Assembly (NCBI GenBank): GCA_046290215.1
Contig: JBKAGC010000023.1
Coordinates: 1-25,815, forward strand
Source of the DNA: JAHRVQ01 sp046290215
Lineage (GTDB): Bacteria > Pseudomonadota > Gammaproteobacteria > Pseudomonadales > Azotimanducaceae
Direction: 5' to 3'
Length of the DNA stretch: 25,815 nt
Below the pieces are notes generated by a model. It did not search any database and had not been told where the DNA came from. It saw only the letters and a list, made by a program, of their open reading frames with translations. Of this stretch, positions 1 to 8,030 are shown in pieces (positions within the stretch are counted from its first letter, which is position 1; each line of letters begins with the position of its first letter). The translations under genes and the position numbers were made by a program.

Positions 1-534
1 TGTGCAAATTGTCAGGCCTGTATTCCCGTGCGTATCCCGGTGCATCAATTTCGCCTTAGCCGTAGCCAAAAACGGGTCTTAAAGAAGAATCAGGACCTGG
101 TGGTGAAGGCACAAACGCCCTACTTCTCTGTGGATTACTATCAGTTATACGAATCCTATATTAACCAGCGGCATGCCGACGGCGATATGTTTCCTGCGTC
201 AGAAGAACAATTCCACTCGTTTCTCGTGGACGGGCGTAAAGAGGCCATGTTTTTTGAAATGACCTGTGACGGTCAATTGCTAGGGATATCCGTTGCGGAT
301 CAACTCAATGATGGGCTCTCGGCCATCTATACGTTTTTTGCTCCTGAGCAGGCCAGCCGCAGTTTAGGTAAGTTTGCTGTGCTGTGGTTAGTGGAAGAAG
401 CAAAACGGCGCGGCTTGCCCTACGTTTATCTGGGCTATTGGATTCAAGCCTGCCAGAAGATGTCTTACAAGGCGGACTACAAACCACTGCAAATGTTTCT
501 CGAAAACCAGTGGCTTACCTTTTTTGAGGAATAA
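1..534 (+). CDS. bpt: Aspartate/glutamate leucyltransferase Bpt (5' end outside window)
   Basis: This is the C-terminal part of a bacterial arginyl/leucyl-tRNA-protein transferase. The reading frame is open from base 1 and starts with the cysteine-rich stretch CANCQACIPVRIPV, typical of the N-terminal domain of this family, so only about 60 residues are missing upstream. The C-terminal half (around LGYWIQACQKMSYKADYKP) carries the GNAT-like fold that transfers the amino acid. The enzyme adds leucine to proteins that begin with Asp or Glu, marking them for ClpS/ClpAP degradation. The clpA and clpS genes lie just downstream on the other strand, which fits this pathway. The first ATG/GTG-like codon at 28 is internal, not the true start. 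Confidence 0.93.
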   Translation, partial: CANCQACIPVRIPVHQFRLSRSQKRVLKKNQDLVVKAQTPYFSVDYYQLYESYINQRHADGDMFPASEEQFHSFLVDGRKEAMFFEMTCDGQLLGISVADQLNDGLSAIYTFFAPEQASRSLGKFAVLWLVEEAKRRGLPYVYLGYWIQACQKMSYKADYKPLQMFLENQWLTFFEE

Positions 535-557
535 AACTGGTCCTGATGGGTTGTGTT

Positions 558-586
558 TTGCTAATGAAATCGAATTCGGGCAAAAT
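558..586 (+). promoter_or_regulatory. Candidate sigma-70 promoter of infA
   Basis: TTGCTA (558-563) and CAAAAT (581-586) are separated by 17 bases; each matches the sigma-70 boxes at four of six positions. Transcription would start near 593, giving a leader of about 60 bases before infA. This is inferred from sequence only. Confidence 0.4.
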
Positions 587-651
587 GCAGCGCTTTCAAC
601 GGGCCCACGCCCGACAATCTCCTATTTAATAAGCATTGCTTGAGGAACTGA

Positions 652-867
652 ATGGCGAAGGAAGAACAGATTCAAATGAGTGGTACGGTGATCGACACCT
701 TACCCAACACCATGTTCAAGGTTGAACTTGAGAATGGTCATGAAATCATTGCCCATATCTCCGGTAAAATGCGTAAGAACTACATCAAAATTTTAACCGG
801 CGACACCGTTAAAGTAGAACTCACGCCATATGACCTAACCAAAGGTCGTATTACCTTCCGCGAGTAA
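652..867 (+). CDS. infA: Translation initiation factor IF-1
   Basis: A 71-residue protein beginning MAKEEQIQMSGTV and ending LTKGRITFRE. It is nearly identical in layout to the E. coli protein (72 residues): a single OB-fold that binds the ribosomal A site and helps IF-2 and IF-3 assemble the initiation complex. The ribosome binding site TGAGGA lies at 641-646, five bases before the ATG. The gene is convergent with clpA, with a strong hairpin between them. The bpt-infA-clpA order is conserved in many gammaproteobacteria. Confidence 0.98.
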   Translation: MAKEEQIQMSGTVIDTLPNTMFKVELENGHEIIAHISGKMRKNYIKILTGDTVKVELTPYDLTKGRITFRE

Positions 868-901
868 TCAATATACCTGCACTAGATTTGGCAACCAGCC
901 A

Positions 902-934
902 ACTAGTCTTCTAAGGCGAACTTAGAAGACTAGT
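902..934. terminator. Perfect 14-bp hairpin between infA and clpA
   Basis: ACTAGTCTTCTAAG (902-915) is exactly repeated in reverse complement at 921-934, with the five-base loop GCGAA. It sits in the middle of the gap between the convergent infA and clpA. Neither side is followed by a T run, so it is not a classical intrinsic terminator. It may protect 3' ends or mark the ends of both transcripts. Confidence 0.6.
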
Positions 935-982
935 AATAGTGGTTACGGTACCCTCAGATACTTTAATAAAACCGAGTATCTA

Positions 983-3253
983 TTACGCTGATACAGCGTC
1001 TTTCTCTTCGATTTCCAGATGCAAATCATCGTCCTTCACCTGGACATGCACGACACCGCCACCATTAGATAAGCGGCCGAACAGAATGTCTTCGGCGAGG
1101 ACTTTCTTGATCTTGGTTTGGATCAGTCGTTGCATCGGGCGTGCGCCCATCGCCTCATCGTAACCGTTAACCGCAAGCCAATCTCTGGCTTCCTCGGTAA
1201 CTTCGAGCACAACCTTTTTCTCGTCCAACTGCACCTGCACCTCTTCGAGGAACTTGTCCACCACAGTCTTGATGACCTCTGGTGTCAGCGGCCCAAATTG
1301 GATCAATGCATCCAGGCGATTGCGGAACTCTGGGGTGAACATTTTCTTCAGAACTTCCATACCGTCAGAGGAATTGTCCTGTGGCACAAAGCCAATAGAT
1401 GAACGACTCATCTCATGCGCACCGGCATTGGTGGTCATAATGAGTACCACGTTGCGGAAATCTGCAGAGCGACCGTTGTTATCCGTTAGGGTACCGTGAT
1501 CCATCACCTGCAGAAGCAAGTTAAATACTTCCGGGTGAGCTTTCTCGATTTCGTCTAACAGCAGTACACAGTGTGGATGCTTGGTGACTTCCTCGGTGAG
1601 CAAACCACCCTGGTCATAACCCACATAACCGGGAGGTGCACCGATCAAACGGGACACGGTGTGTCGTTCCATGTACTCAGACATATCGAAACGAATCAGT
1701 TCAACCCCCATAATTCTAGCGAGCTGACGACAAACTTCAGTTTTACCCACACCAGTTGGGCCGGCAAACAGGAAGGAACCGATTGGCTTCTCACCTTCTT
1801 TAAGACCCGCGCGAGACAACTTGATGGCGCTTGCCATGGTGTCGATGGCCTCGTCCTGACCGAAAATCACCATCTTCAGGTTCTTGTCCAGATCCTTCAG
1901 GGCTTCTTTATCAGAAGACGAAACGGTATTCGCTGGAATACGAGCAATTTTCGCCACCATCTTTTCAACGTCTGTGACATTGATTTGCTTCTTCCGCTTT
2001 GATGCTGGCTGCAGTTGTTGGAAAGCACCCACTTCATCAATCACATCAATGGCTTTGTCCGGCATAAAACGATCATTGATGTAACGATCTGCCAGTTCCG
2101 CGGCCACGCGCAAAGAGCGGTCGGTGTATTTCAGATGATGATGTTCTTCAAAGCGAGTCTTCAAACCGCGAAGAATTTGATAGGTGTCTTCCACGCTCGG
2201 CTCGGAAACGTCGATCTTCTGAAAGCGACGGGACAAGGCGCGATCTTTGTCAAAAATGCCGCGATACTCTTGATAGGTTGTTGAGCCCATGCAGCGAAGC
2301 TGGCCAGAAGCGAGTAACGGCTTGAGTAAGTTAGAAGCGTCCATCACACCGCCTGATGCCGCACCAGCGCCAATGATGGTGTGAATCTCATCAATAAACA
2401 GAATCTGGTTTTCCGCTTGCTTTAACTCGTTTAAGAGGCTTTTCAGGCGCTTCTCAAAATCGCCGCGGTACTTGGTACCGGCAAGCAATGCACCGAGGTC
2501 GAGGGAATAAACGGTGCTGTCGGCAATCACCTCGGGAACCTGCTCATCCACGATCATTTTTGCCAGGCCTTCGGCAATGGCCGTTTTACCAACACCGGAT
2601 TCACCCACCAAAAGCGGGTTGTTTTTGCGGCGTCGGCAAAGAATTTGTACGACTCGCTCGACTTCCTCCTGACGACCTACCAGTGGGTCAATCATGCCCT
2701 GTCTGGCTTGCTCATTGAGGTTAGTGGCGTAACTTTCCAGGGCGCTGGGTGCGCGCTCTTCTTCCTCGGCGCCTTCTTCACGATTCTCAATCCCTTCTGG
2801 GTCTTCATCGCTGTTTGACGCTTTTGGTGTGCCATGGGCTATGTAGTTGACGACGTCGATACGATTAATATCTTGTTGCTTCAAGATAAACACCGCGTGA
2901 CTTTCTTGTTCGCTAAAGATCGCAACGAGGACGCTACCACCGGTAACTTCTTTACGGCCAGATGACTGCACATGGAAGACCGCACGTTGTAGGACGCGCT
3001 GAAAGCCCAGGGTTGGCTGGGTTTCTCGTTCAGATTCATTGCTTGGTATAAGCGGCGTCGTGGCGTCGACGAACTCTTCCAACTCCTGGCGGAGTTTTTC
3101 AATGTCAGCGCCACAGGCACGTAACACGTTGGCGGCCACGGCATTGTCAATCAGGGCGAGCAATAAGTGTTCGACCGACATCAGTTCGTGTCGTTTGGCT
3201 TTGGCATCCTTGAACGCCAAATTAAGGGTTACTTCTAGATCTCGGCTTAACAT
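983..3253 (-). CDS. clpA: ATP-dependent Clp protease ATP-binding subunit ClpA
   Basis: A 756-residue AAA+ unfoldase (E. coli ClpA has 758) that feeds substrates into ClpP. The N-domain begins MLSRDLEVTLNLAF and binds ClpS. The first ATPase domain has Walker A GESGVGKT at about residues 217-224, and the second has GPTGVGKT at about 498-505. The ClpP-docking loop reads IGF at about 620-622, where the E. coli protein has IGL. I start at the ATG at 3253 because it has GGGAG six bases upstream and matches the family N-terminus; an ATG 12 codons upstream (3289) would add residues the family lacks. It lies 61 bases downstream of clpS on the same strand, so the two are probably co-transcribed. Confidence 0.97.
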   Translation of the reverse strand: MLSRDLEVTLNLAFKDAKAKRHELMSVEHLLLALIDNAVAANVLRACGADIEKLRQELEEFVDATTPLIPSNESERETQPTLGFQRVLQRAVFHVQSSGRKEVTGGSVLVAIFSEQESHAVFILKQQDINRIDVVNYIAHGTPKASNSDEDPEGIENREEGAEEEERAPSALESYATNLNEQARQGMIDPLVGRQEEVERVVQILCRRRKNNPLLVGESGVGKTAIAEGLAKMIVDEQVPEVIADSTVYSLDLGALLAGTKYRGDFEKRLKSLLNELKQAENQILFIDEIHTIIGAGAASGGVMDASNLLKPLLASGQLRCMGSTTYQEYRGIFDKDRALSRRFQKIDVSEPSVEDTYQILRGLKTRFEEHHHLKYTDRSLRVAAELADRYINDRFMPDKAIDVIDEVGAFQQLQPASKRKKQINVTDVEKMVAKIARIPANTVSSSDKEALKDLDKNLKMVIFGQDEAIDTMASAIKLSRAGLKEGEKPIGSFLFAGPTGVGKTEVCRQLARIMGVELIRFDMSEYMERHTVSRLIGAPPGYVGYDQGGLLTEEVTKHPHCVLLLDEIEKAHPEVFNLLLQVMDHGTLTDNNGRSADFRNVVLIMTTNAGAHEMSRSSIGFVPQDNSSDGMEVLKKMFTPEFRNRLDALIQFGPLTPEVIKTVVDKFLEEVQVQLDEKKVVLEVTEEARDWLAVNGYDEAMGARPMQRLIQTKIKKVLAEDILFGRLSNGGGVVHVQVKDDDLHLEIEEKDAVSA

Positions 3254-3314
3254 CTTATCTCCCACTTCCCGCTTTGAGATTATTGCCACAAATTTCCATA
3301 TCTACTTCTTCAGT

Positions 3315-3659
3315 CTAGTCTGCTGCTTCAATTTCCGAAACTAATGGATGTTGATTGTCCTGGGCGTACTGGTTGACCTGCGCACTTTTGGTTTCTGCAA
3401 TGTCTCTAGTGTAGATGCCGCAGGTACCCTTGCCCGTAGTATGTACTGATAACATGATTTGGGTCGCTTTCTCCCGATTCAAGTTAAAGAACATTTGCAA
3501 GATCTCTACCACAAATTCCATCGGCGTATAGTCGTCGTTTAAAAGAACGACTTTATACATAGAAGGTTCCTTTAATTCCGGCTTGGACAACTCCTCAACG
3601 ACACCGATGTCGCGATCAGAGTCCAGTTGGTCATCATCGCCGTTTCGTACCTCAATCAC
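3315..3659 (-). CDS. clpS: ClpA adaptor protein ClpS
   Basis: A 114-residue adaptor that delivers N-end-rule substrates to ClpAP. The core starts PSMYKVVLLNDDYTPMEFV, and the Asn-Asp-Asp of that stretch together with the His of SVHTTGKG form the pocket for bulky N-terminal residues. The N-terminal 30 or so residues are acidic and variable, as in the family. The start is GTG at 3659 with GGGA about eight bases upstream; no ATG in frame gives the normal length. It precedes clpA in the same direction and works with the bpt product at the left edge of the window. Confidence 0.95.
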   Translation of the reverse strand: MIEVRNGDDDQLDSDRDIGVVEELSKPELKEPSMYKVVLLNDDYTPMEFVVEILQMFFNLNREKATQIMLSVHTTGKGTCGIYTRDIAETKSAQVNQYAQDNQHPLVSEIEAAD

Positions 3660-3745
3660 TGTGAATGTCCCATATCCTCTCTGCGTGCCCAGGGCACTAG
3701 AATTACGCTTTGATCAGGCACGTGGCCCGAGTTTGGTTGTTGTCA

Positions 3746-3816
3746 AACTGGTGCACACCCAGTTGTTACGCAATAAGCTGGTGCACCAGATCAATTGCCA
3801 GGGGTTGTTGCCCTGG
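3746..3816. repeat. Three consecutive short hairpins in the clpS-rluE gap
   Basis: The gap 3660-3990 has no credible gene. It holds three closely spaced inverted repeats: AACTGG/CCAGTT (3746-3751, 3759-3764), the palindrome CTGGTGCACCAG (3778-3789) and CCAGGG/CCCTGG (3798-3803, 3811-3816). All share CTGG/CCAG cores. They lie upstream of clpS on the minus strand and upstream of rluE on the plus strand, so they could be operators or an RNA element. Their function is unknown. Confidence 0.5.
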
Positions 3817-3990
3817 GGTCAAATTAACAGAATTTGCCGCGCTCAATATTGCAGCACATCACTAGAGAATAAAACACCGGTTTACGGCCCGGTTGGTCCG
3901 ACATCGTGCGTCCTATCTAGATTTGGGTACACTATGGCGAAATTTCAACCTCGGCGCTTGCCGAAACCTGTTCACTAAGCTGAGAGCCCT

Positions 3991-4545
3991 TTGAATTTAT
4001 TGTTGTTTAATAAGCCTTACGGGGTCCTGAGCCAATTTCGACCTAAGCCGGGCAAGCGTACTTTGCAGGAGTTTATCGATCTACCCGGCTTCTATCCTGC
4101 TGGGCGTCTAGATGAGAATTCCGAGGGTTTGCTCCTGCTCACTAATGACGGGGGTCTGCAAGCCAGAATTGCCCAACCAAAGTTTAAGTTACCGAAAACC
4201 TACCTGGTGCAGGTCGAGGGCATTCCTGATGCTGCGGCGTTAAAAGCGTTACGTCAGGGCGTTCAGTTAAAAGATGGCAAAACCCGTCCAGCAAAGGTAG
4301 AGCGACTCGACAGCGCGCCGTTACCGGAACGGCAACCTCCGGTTCGTTTTCGCCGAGAGATTCCCGATAGTTGGTTACGCCTCACCATTACTGAAGGTAA
4401 GAATCGTCAAGTAAGGCGGATGACGGCTGCAGTGGGCTACCCTACCTTGCGTTTATTTCGTGCCCAGATTGGCACCTGGCAGGTGAAAGATCTGGCGGTG
4501 GGTGAATACCGCCGGCTTCAAGTCAACCTGCCAAAAGGTCGCTAG
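3991..4545 (+). CDS. rluE: 23S rRNA pseudouridine synthase, RluE type
   Basis: A 184-residue RsuA-family pseudouridine synthase. The catalytic motif GRLDENSEGLLLLTNDG lies near residues 38-54, and its Asp attacks the target uridine. The C-terminal EGKNRQVRRMTAAVGYP is the usual family motif. It lacks the N-terminal S4 domain that RsuA and RluB carry, which favours RluE (modifies U2457 in E. coli 23S rRNA). The start is TTG with GAGAG just upstream; no better start is visible. The stop codon lies two bases from the stop of the convergent moaE. In E. coli rluE is next to nudJ; here a moa operon lies between them. Confidence 0.88.
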   Translation: MNLLLFNKPYGVLSQFRPKPGKRTLQEFIDLPGFYPAGRLDENSEGLLLLTNDGGLQARIAQPKFKLPKTYLVQVEGIPDAAALKALRQGVQLKDGKTRPAKVERLDSAPLPERQPPVRFRREIPDSWLRLTITEGKNRQVRRMTAAVGYPTLRLFRAQIGTWQVKDLAVGEYRRLQVNLPKGR

Positions 4546-4547
4546 TC

Positions 4548-5015
4548 TCAGCTTGCGGTTTCAGATTGCCAATTGGCGGCGGTTTCTACATCGGTAGTCC
4601 GTGTGGTCAGCCACCTGGGTCCGTCCGGTGTGAACTCTTTTTTCCAAAAGGTTGCCCGGGTCTTAAGAAAGTCGATGATAAATTCAGCCGCATCAAACGC
4701 GTCCCCGCGATGTGGTGAGGCAACGCCAACAAAGACAATTTGATCGCCGGGATACAGATCCCCTACTCTGTGTATGACCGTGGCTGAGAGCACCTCAAAG
4801 CGCTGCGCGGCTTCCTCCATAATGGCCAGGATCTGTTTCTCGGTCATGCCAGGGTAGTGTTCAAGACGCAGGCAACGGACATCGCTCTGGTCGTTATTAT
4901 CTCTAACCACCCCGACAAATGTATTGATGCCACCAGTACCTGGAATGCTTAAACGCTGAATCTCAGTGTGAGCGTTAAAATCCGCTGTAGACACCTGGAC
5001 ATGAAACTCCGCCAT
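4548..5015 (-). CDS. moaE: Molybdopterin synthase catalytic subunit MoaE
   Basis: A 155-residue large subunit of molybdopterin synthase, which moves sulfur from the MoaD thiocarboxylate onto precursor Z (cPMP). Visible family motifs are LEHYPGMTE, HRVGDLYPGD, VASPHRGDAFDA and the catalytic lysine region LKTRATFWKKE. It is the last gene of the moaC-moaD-moaE operon, with only three bases between the moaD stop and its ATG. moaA and moaB are not in the window, so the cofactor pathway must be completed elsewhere. Confidence 0.96.
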   Translation of the reverse strand: MAEFHVQVSTADFNAHTEIQRLSIPGTGGINTFVGVVRDNNDQSDVRCLRLEHYPGMTEKQILAIMEEAAQRFEVLSATVIHRVGDLYPGDQIVFVGVASPHRGDAFDAAEFIIDFLKTRATFWKKEFTPDGPRWLTTRTTDVETAANWQSETAS

Positions 5016-5018
5016 GAT

Positions 5019-5270
5019 CTAACCCCCTGTCACCGGCGGCAAGAAGGCAACCTCGTCGCCTGGTTGCACGCTGGCATCTCGATCCACCATGGTCTGGTTA
5101 ACCGCCACCAGGATGTCCGGCGACTGTAAAGCGCCTTTGGCGTCTGCTGCCTGCTCGACCACCTCTATGAGGGCGGCTACCGTATCTGCCTGCGGCCAGT
5201 TTACCTGTAGGGTGTCGCGACCTAATTGTTCTCGTAAACTGGCAAAAAATTGCACATTGAGTTGGTTCAT
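5019..5270 (-). CDS. moaD: Molybdopterin synthase sulfur-carrier subunit MoaD
   Basis: An 83-residue ubiquitin-fold sulfur carrier ending in the diagnostic Gly-Gly (FLPPVTGG), whose C-terminus is adenylated by MoeB and turned into a thiocarboxylate. It pairs with MoaE. Its ATG overlaps the TGA of moaC by four bases (ATGA), showing translational coupling. Confidence 0.94.
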   Translation of the reverse strand: MNQLNVQFFASLREQLGRDTLQVNWPQADTVAALIEVVEQAADAKGALQSPDILVAVNQTMVDRDASVQPGDEVAFLPPVTGG

Positions 5271-5743
5271 CGCTGCCAGTCTCCAGATTTGCCGCCGGAT
5301 TTGGCCACCAGCTCAATGTCACTAATTTGCATGCCCTTATCCACCGCCTTGCACATGTCGTAAATCGTTAACCCTGCCACGGAAACTGCGGTGAGGGCTT
5401 CCATTTCAACGCCGGTCTGACCTGCTAGTTTGCAGCGGCTCTCAATCAGCACTGCGGAGGCGGCCTCATCAATTTCAAATTCAACCTTGATGGAGGTCAG
5501 CATCAGAGGGTGGCACAAGGGAATCAGTTCTGAGCACTTTTTGGCTGCCTGGATGCCAGCGATTCGGGCAACAGCTAACACGTCGCCTTTTTTGTGATCA
5601 CCTGCCTGAATCAACGCCAGGGTTGCCGGCTGCATAATCACCTTGCCTCTGGCTACGGCCTCCCGCTGGGTCACCTGTTTATCGGTGACATCCACCATAC
5701 TGGCTTGACCACGGTCATCCAGGTGGGTGAGCTTATTTGTCAT
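5267..5743 (-). CDS. moaC: Cyclic pyranopterin monophosphate synthase MoaC
   Basis: A 158-residue enzyme that turns 3',8-cyclo-GTP, made by MoaA, into cyclic pyranopterin monophosphate. The motifs IPLCHPLMLT and TGVEMEALTAVSVA, followed by the YDMCKAVDKGM helix, are characteristic. An AGAGAG ribosome binding site lies just upstream of the ATG at 5743. It is first in the moaC-moaD-moaE operon and divergent from nudJ, with 67 bases between the two starts, so that short gap must hold both promoters. Confidence 0.97.
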   Translation of the reverse strand: MTNKLTHLDDRGQASMVDVTDKQVTQREAVARGKVIMQPATLALIQAGDHKKGDVLAVARIAGIQAAKKCSELIPLCHPLMLTSIKVEFEIDEAASAVLIESRCKLAGQTGVEMEALTAVSVAGLTIYDMCKAVDKGMQISDIELVAKSGGKSGDWQR

Positions 5744-5810
5744 GTTGATCTCTCTTTTACGCTGCTATCGCTGCTACCATGGCGCTAACCCTGGTAATTA
5801 TGGTGAATCA

Positions 5811-6248
5811 ATGTCCTGGCCTCCCCATGTCACGGTGGCAACCGTTGTGCAACGAGACGATACATTTTTGCTGGTTGAAGAGCATGATGCCGATCTTACC
5901 GTCTATAACCAACCCGCGGGACATCTCGACCCTGGTGAGAACCTATTCGAAGCTGCCGTGCGGGAAACCCTGGAAGAGACCGGCTGGGTGGTTGAGTTGA
6001 CGGGTTTTATTGGGCTTTATCAATACTATTCTGCCCACAATGATACAACGTATTTGCGGGTTTGTTTTGCCGCTGACCCGGTGAGGCAGGAAACCACTGA
6101 ATTGGATCCCGATATTATCGCGGCCCACTGGCTAACCTTAGCTGACCTCGACAAGTTACCCATGCGCAGCCCCCTCGTACAGCAGTGTTTACATGATGCA
6201 ACGGCCCGGCCCACACTGCCGCTGGATCTTGTGCAACACGTAGTTTAA
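5811..6248 (+). CDS. nudJ: Nudix hydrolase, NudJ type
   Basis: A 145-residue Nudix hydrolase related to NudJ (YmfB), which acts on thiamine pyrophosphate and nucleoside di- or triphosphates in E. coli. The Nudix box is complete: G-x5-E followed by RETLEETGW, at about residues 38-60. The protein begins MSWPPHVTVATVV, aligning with the E. coli N-terminus, so I start at the ATG at 5811 and not at the ATG at 5727, which would add 28 residues running into the moaC promoter region. It is next to mnmA as in E. coli. Confidence 0.9.
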   Translation: MSWPPHVTVATVVQRDDTFLLVEEHDADLTVYNQPAGHLDPGENLFEAAVRETLEETGWVVELTGFIGLYQYYSAHNDTTYLRVCFAADPVRQETTELDPDIIAAHWLTLADLDKLPMRSPLVQQCLHDATARPTLPLDLVQHVV

Positions 6249-6280
6249 CTCTGGGCTCGCGGCGCGTAGAATTGCGCCGC
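6245..6280 (+). promoter_or_regulatory. mnmA promoter with -10 box inside a hairpin
   Basis: TTAACT (6245-6250, four of six) and TAGAAT (6267-6272, five of six) are 16 bases apart. The -10 box forms most of the loop of a perfect 7-bp GC-rich inverted repeat, GCGGCGC (6259-6265) and GCGCCGC (6274-6280). Transcription would start around 6278-6280, only a few bases before the mnmA ATG at 6283, implying a leaderless or nearly leaderless message. No ribosome binding site is visible before mnmA, which fits. Confidence 0.45.
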
Positions 6281-6282
6281 TT

Positions 6283-7395
6283 ATGTCCTCCCAAACTGTC
6301 ATTGTTGGTATGTCTGGTGGTGTCGACTCCTCGGTCGCTGCCAAATTGCTGCTGGACGCGGGTTACGCAGTCCAGGGTTTGTTTATGAAGAACTGGGAGG
6401 AAGACGATGGCACCGAATATTGCACCGCCATCGAGGATCTAGCGGATGCCCAGGCTGTGTGTGACAAGCTTGGCATCGAATTGCACACGGCAAATTTTTC
6501 CGCCGAATACTGGGACAATGTCTTTGCCCATTTCCTTGAGGAATACAAGGCTGGCCGGACGCCAAACCCGGATATTCTTTGTAATCGCGAGATCAAATTT
6601 AACGTCTTCCGGGAGTATGCTGAGGTGCTGGGTGCGGACCGCATCGCTACCGGCCATTATGTGCGCATGGGGCAAGGCAGCAAACCCCAGCTCTTAAAGG
6701 GCCTTGATCACAATAAGGATCAAAGTTATTTCCTCCAGGCGGTGTCTGAGCAGCAACTTGAAGGGTGTCTCTTCCCCGTTGGTGATTTGGAAAAAACCGA
6801 AGTGCGGGCTATTGCTGAGGCCGCAGGGTTGCCAACCCATAGCAAAAAGGACTCTACCGGTATTTGTTTTATCGGCGAAAGACGCTTCCAGGACTTTTTG
6901 GCTCAGTACATCCCGGCCCAACCGGGCAAGATTATCGATACCGAAGGCCGTGAAATCGGTACTCACAACGGCGTTATGTTTTACACCCTTGGCCAACGGC
7001 AAGGTTTAGGCATTGGTGGCGTCAAAAACTTGCCCGAGGAACCCTGGTACGTGGTGGGTAAAGATGTGGCGGCCAACACCCTGACAGTTGCCCAGGGCAA
7101 TCAACATCCTGCCCTCTTTTCCGAGGCCCTGTACTGCGACGAAATCACCTGGATCGACGGTGTTGGGCCAAAGCTGCCGACCACCCTGAGCGCTAAAACC
7201 CGCTATCGCCAGCCAGATCAGGCTTGCCAGGTAATGCGCGAGGGTGAGCAATATCGAGTCACGTTTGTAGAACCTCAGCGCGCGGTCACTCCGGGACAGT
7301 GGTTGTGCTTGTATGACGGCGATGTATGCCTGGGCGGCGGTATTATTGAGGCCACTGAACCAACTGGGCAAAGCAGTAATGGGCCAAACCATTGA
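6283..7395 (+). CDS. mnmA: tRNA-specific 2-thiouridylase MnmA
   Basis: A 370-residue tRNA-modifying enzyme that puts sulfur on U34 of tRNA-Lys, -Glu and -Gln. The ATP-binding PP-loop SGGVDSS is at residues 11-17. The two catalytic cysteines are visible: Cys100 in DILCNREIKF and Cys195 in STGICFIGER. Length and motifs match E. coli MnmA (368 residues). Its stop overlaps the start of hflD (TTGA), so the two are translationally coupled. Confidence 0.98.
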   Translation: MSSQTVIVGMSGGVDSSVAAKLLLDAGYAVQGLFMKNWEEDDGTEYCTAIEDLADAQAVCDKLGIELHTANFSAEYWDNVFAHFLEEYKAGRTPNPDILCNREIKFNVFREYAEVLGADRIATGHYVRMGQGSKPQLLKGLDHNKDQSYFLQAVSEQQLEGCLFPVGDLEKTEVRAIAEAAGLPTHSKKDSTGICFIGERRFQDFLAQYIPAQPGKIIDTEGREIGTHNGVMFYTLGQRQGLGIGGVKNLPEEPWYVVGKDVAANTLTVAQGNQHPALFSEALYCDEITWIDGVGPKLPTTLSAKTRYRQPDQACQVMREGEQYRVTFVEPQRAVTPGQWLCLYDGDVCLGGGIIEATEPTGQSSNGPNH

Positions 7396-7991
7396 ACTTT
7401 GAAAAGCGAGTATTGCCACTAGCAGGTATGGTTCAAGCGGTTCATCTGGTGGTGAGCGCCGCCAAAAATGGCATGGTGGCCCAGGATTCTCTGGATAAAA
7501 CCCTCGCGCCTATCTTTGTGCAAAACCCAGATTCCATGGCCGACGTGTATGCCGGCACTAAAAATATTTCACTTGGCCTCAATTTGCTTCAGGAAATGTT
7601 GACGAATTTTCGCTCAGAGGCCCACGGCGATGTGGTCCGTTACACCATGGCTGTGATCGGCCTGGAGCGTTCACTGGCAGCCCAACCGGAAAAACTCCAG
7701 GCGCTGGGTGATGCCATTGCACAAATCACCCCGGCTCAATCTGATGATGCTGAAATGCCAGTGAAAGCGCTGGCGGATGTATATGAGCAAATTATCAGCA
7801 CCATTGAACCGCGGATAAAAATCTCCGGTAACCGAGGCCATTTGCAAAATATCAGCAATGTGCAGCGAATACGCGCGCTTTTGCTAGCAGCGCTTCGTTC
7901 AGCGGTGTTATGGCGACAAGTAGGTGGACGCCGCTGGCAATTGCTTCTGCAACGTGGCAAGTACCGAAACGCGCTGGAAAACTATATTTAA
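7392..7991 (+). CDS. hflD: HflD-like high frequency lysogenization protein homolog
   Basis: A 199-residue protein of the HflD/YcfC family, mostly alpha-helical and peripherally membrane-associated. In E. coli it interacts with the lambda CII protein; its cellular role is unclear. The C-terminal stretch RIRALLLAALRSAVLWRQVG matches the conserved family end. The TTG start overlaps the mnmA TGA by four bases. Conserved position between mnmA and purB supports the call. Confidence 0.9.
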   Translation: MNFEKRVLPLAGMVQAVHLVVSAAKNGMVAQDSLDKTLAPIFVQNPDSMADVYAGTKNISLGLNLLQEMLTNFRSEAHGDVVRYTMAVIGLERSLAAQPEKLQALGDAIAQITPAQSDDAEMPVKALADVYEQIISTIEPRIKISGNRGHLQNISNVQRIRALLLAALRSAVLWRQVGGRRWQLLLQRGKYRNALENYI

Positions 7992-8030
7992 TTCAATGTT
8001 TTAAACCGATAACTTAGAGAATTACTTTAT

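Noticed and set aside
1571..2002. 143-residue plus-strand frame
   Set aside because: Antisense shadow of clpA.
3583..3978. 131-residue plus-strand frame covering clpS and the gap
   Set aside because: Its first part is antisense to clpS, and the rest has no family resemblance or ribosome binding site.
3934..3978. 14-codon frame (MAKFQPRRLPKPVH) just before rluE, possibly a leader peptide
   Set aside because: No clear ribosome binding site or attenuator structure; too short to support.
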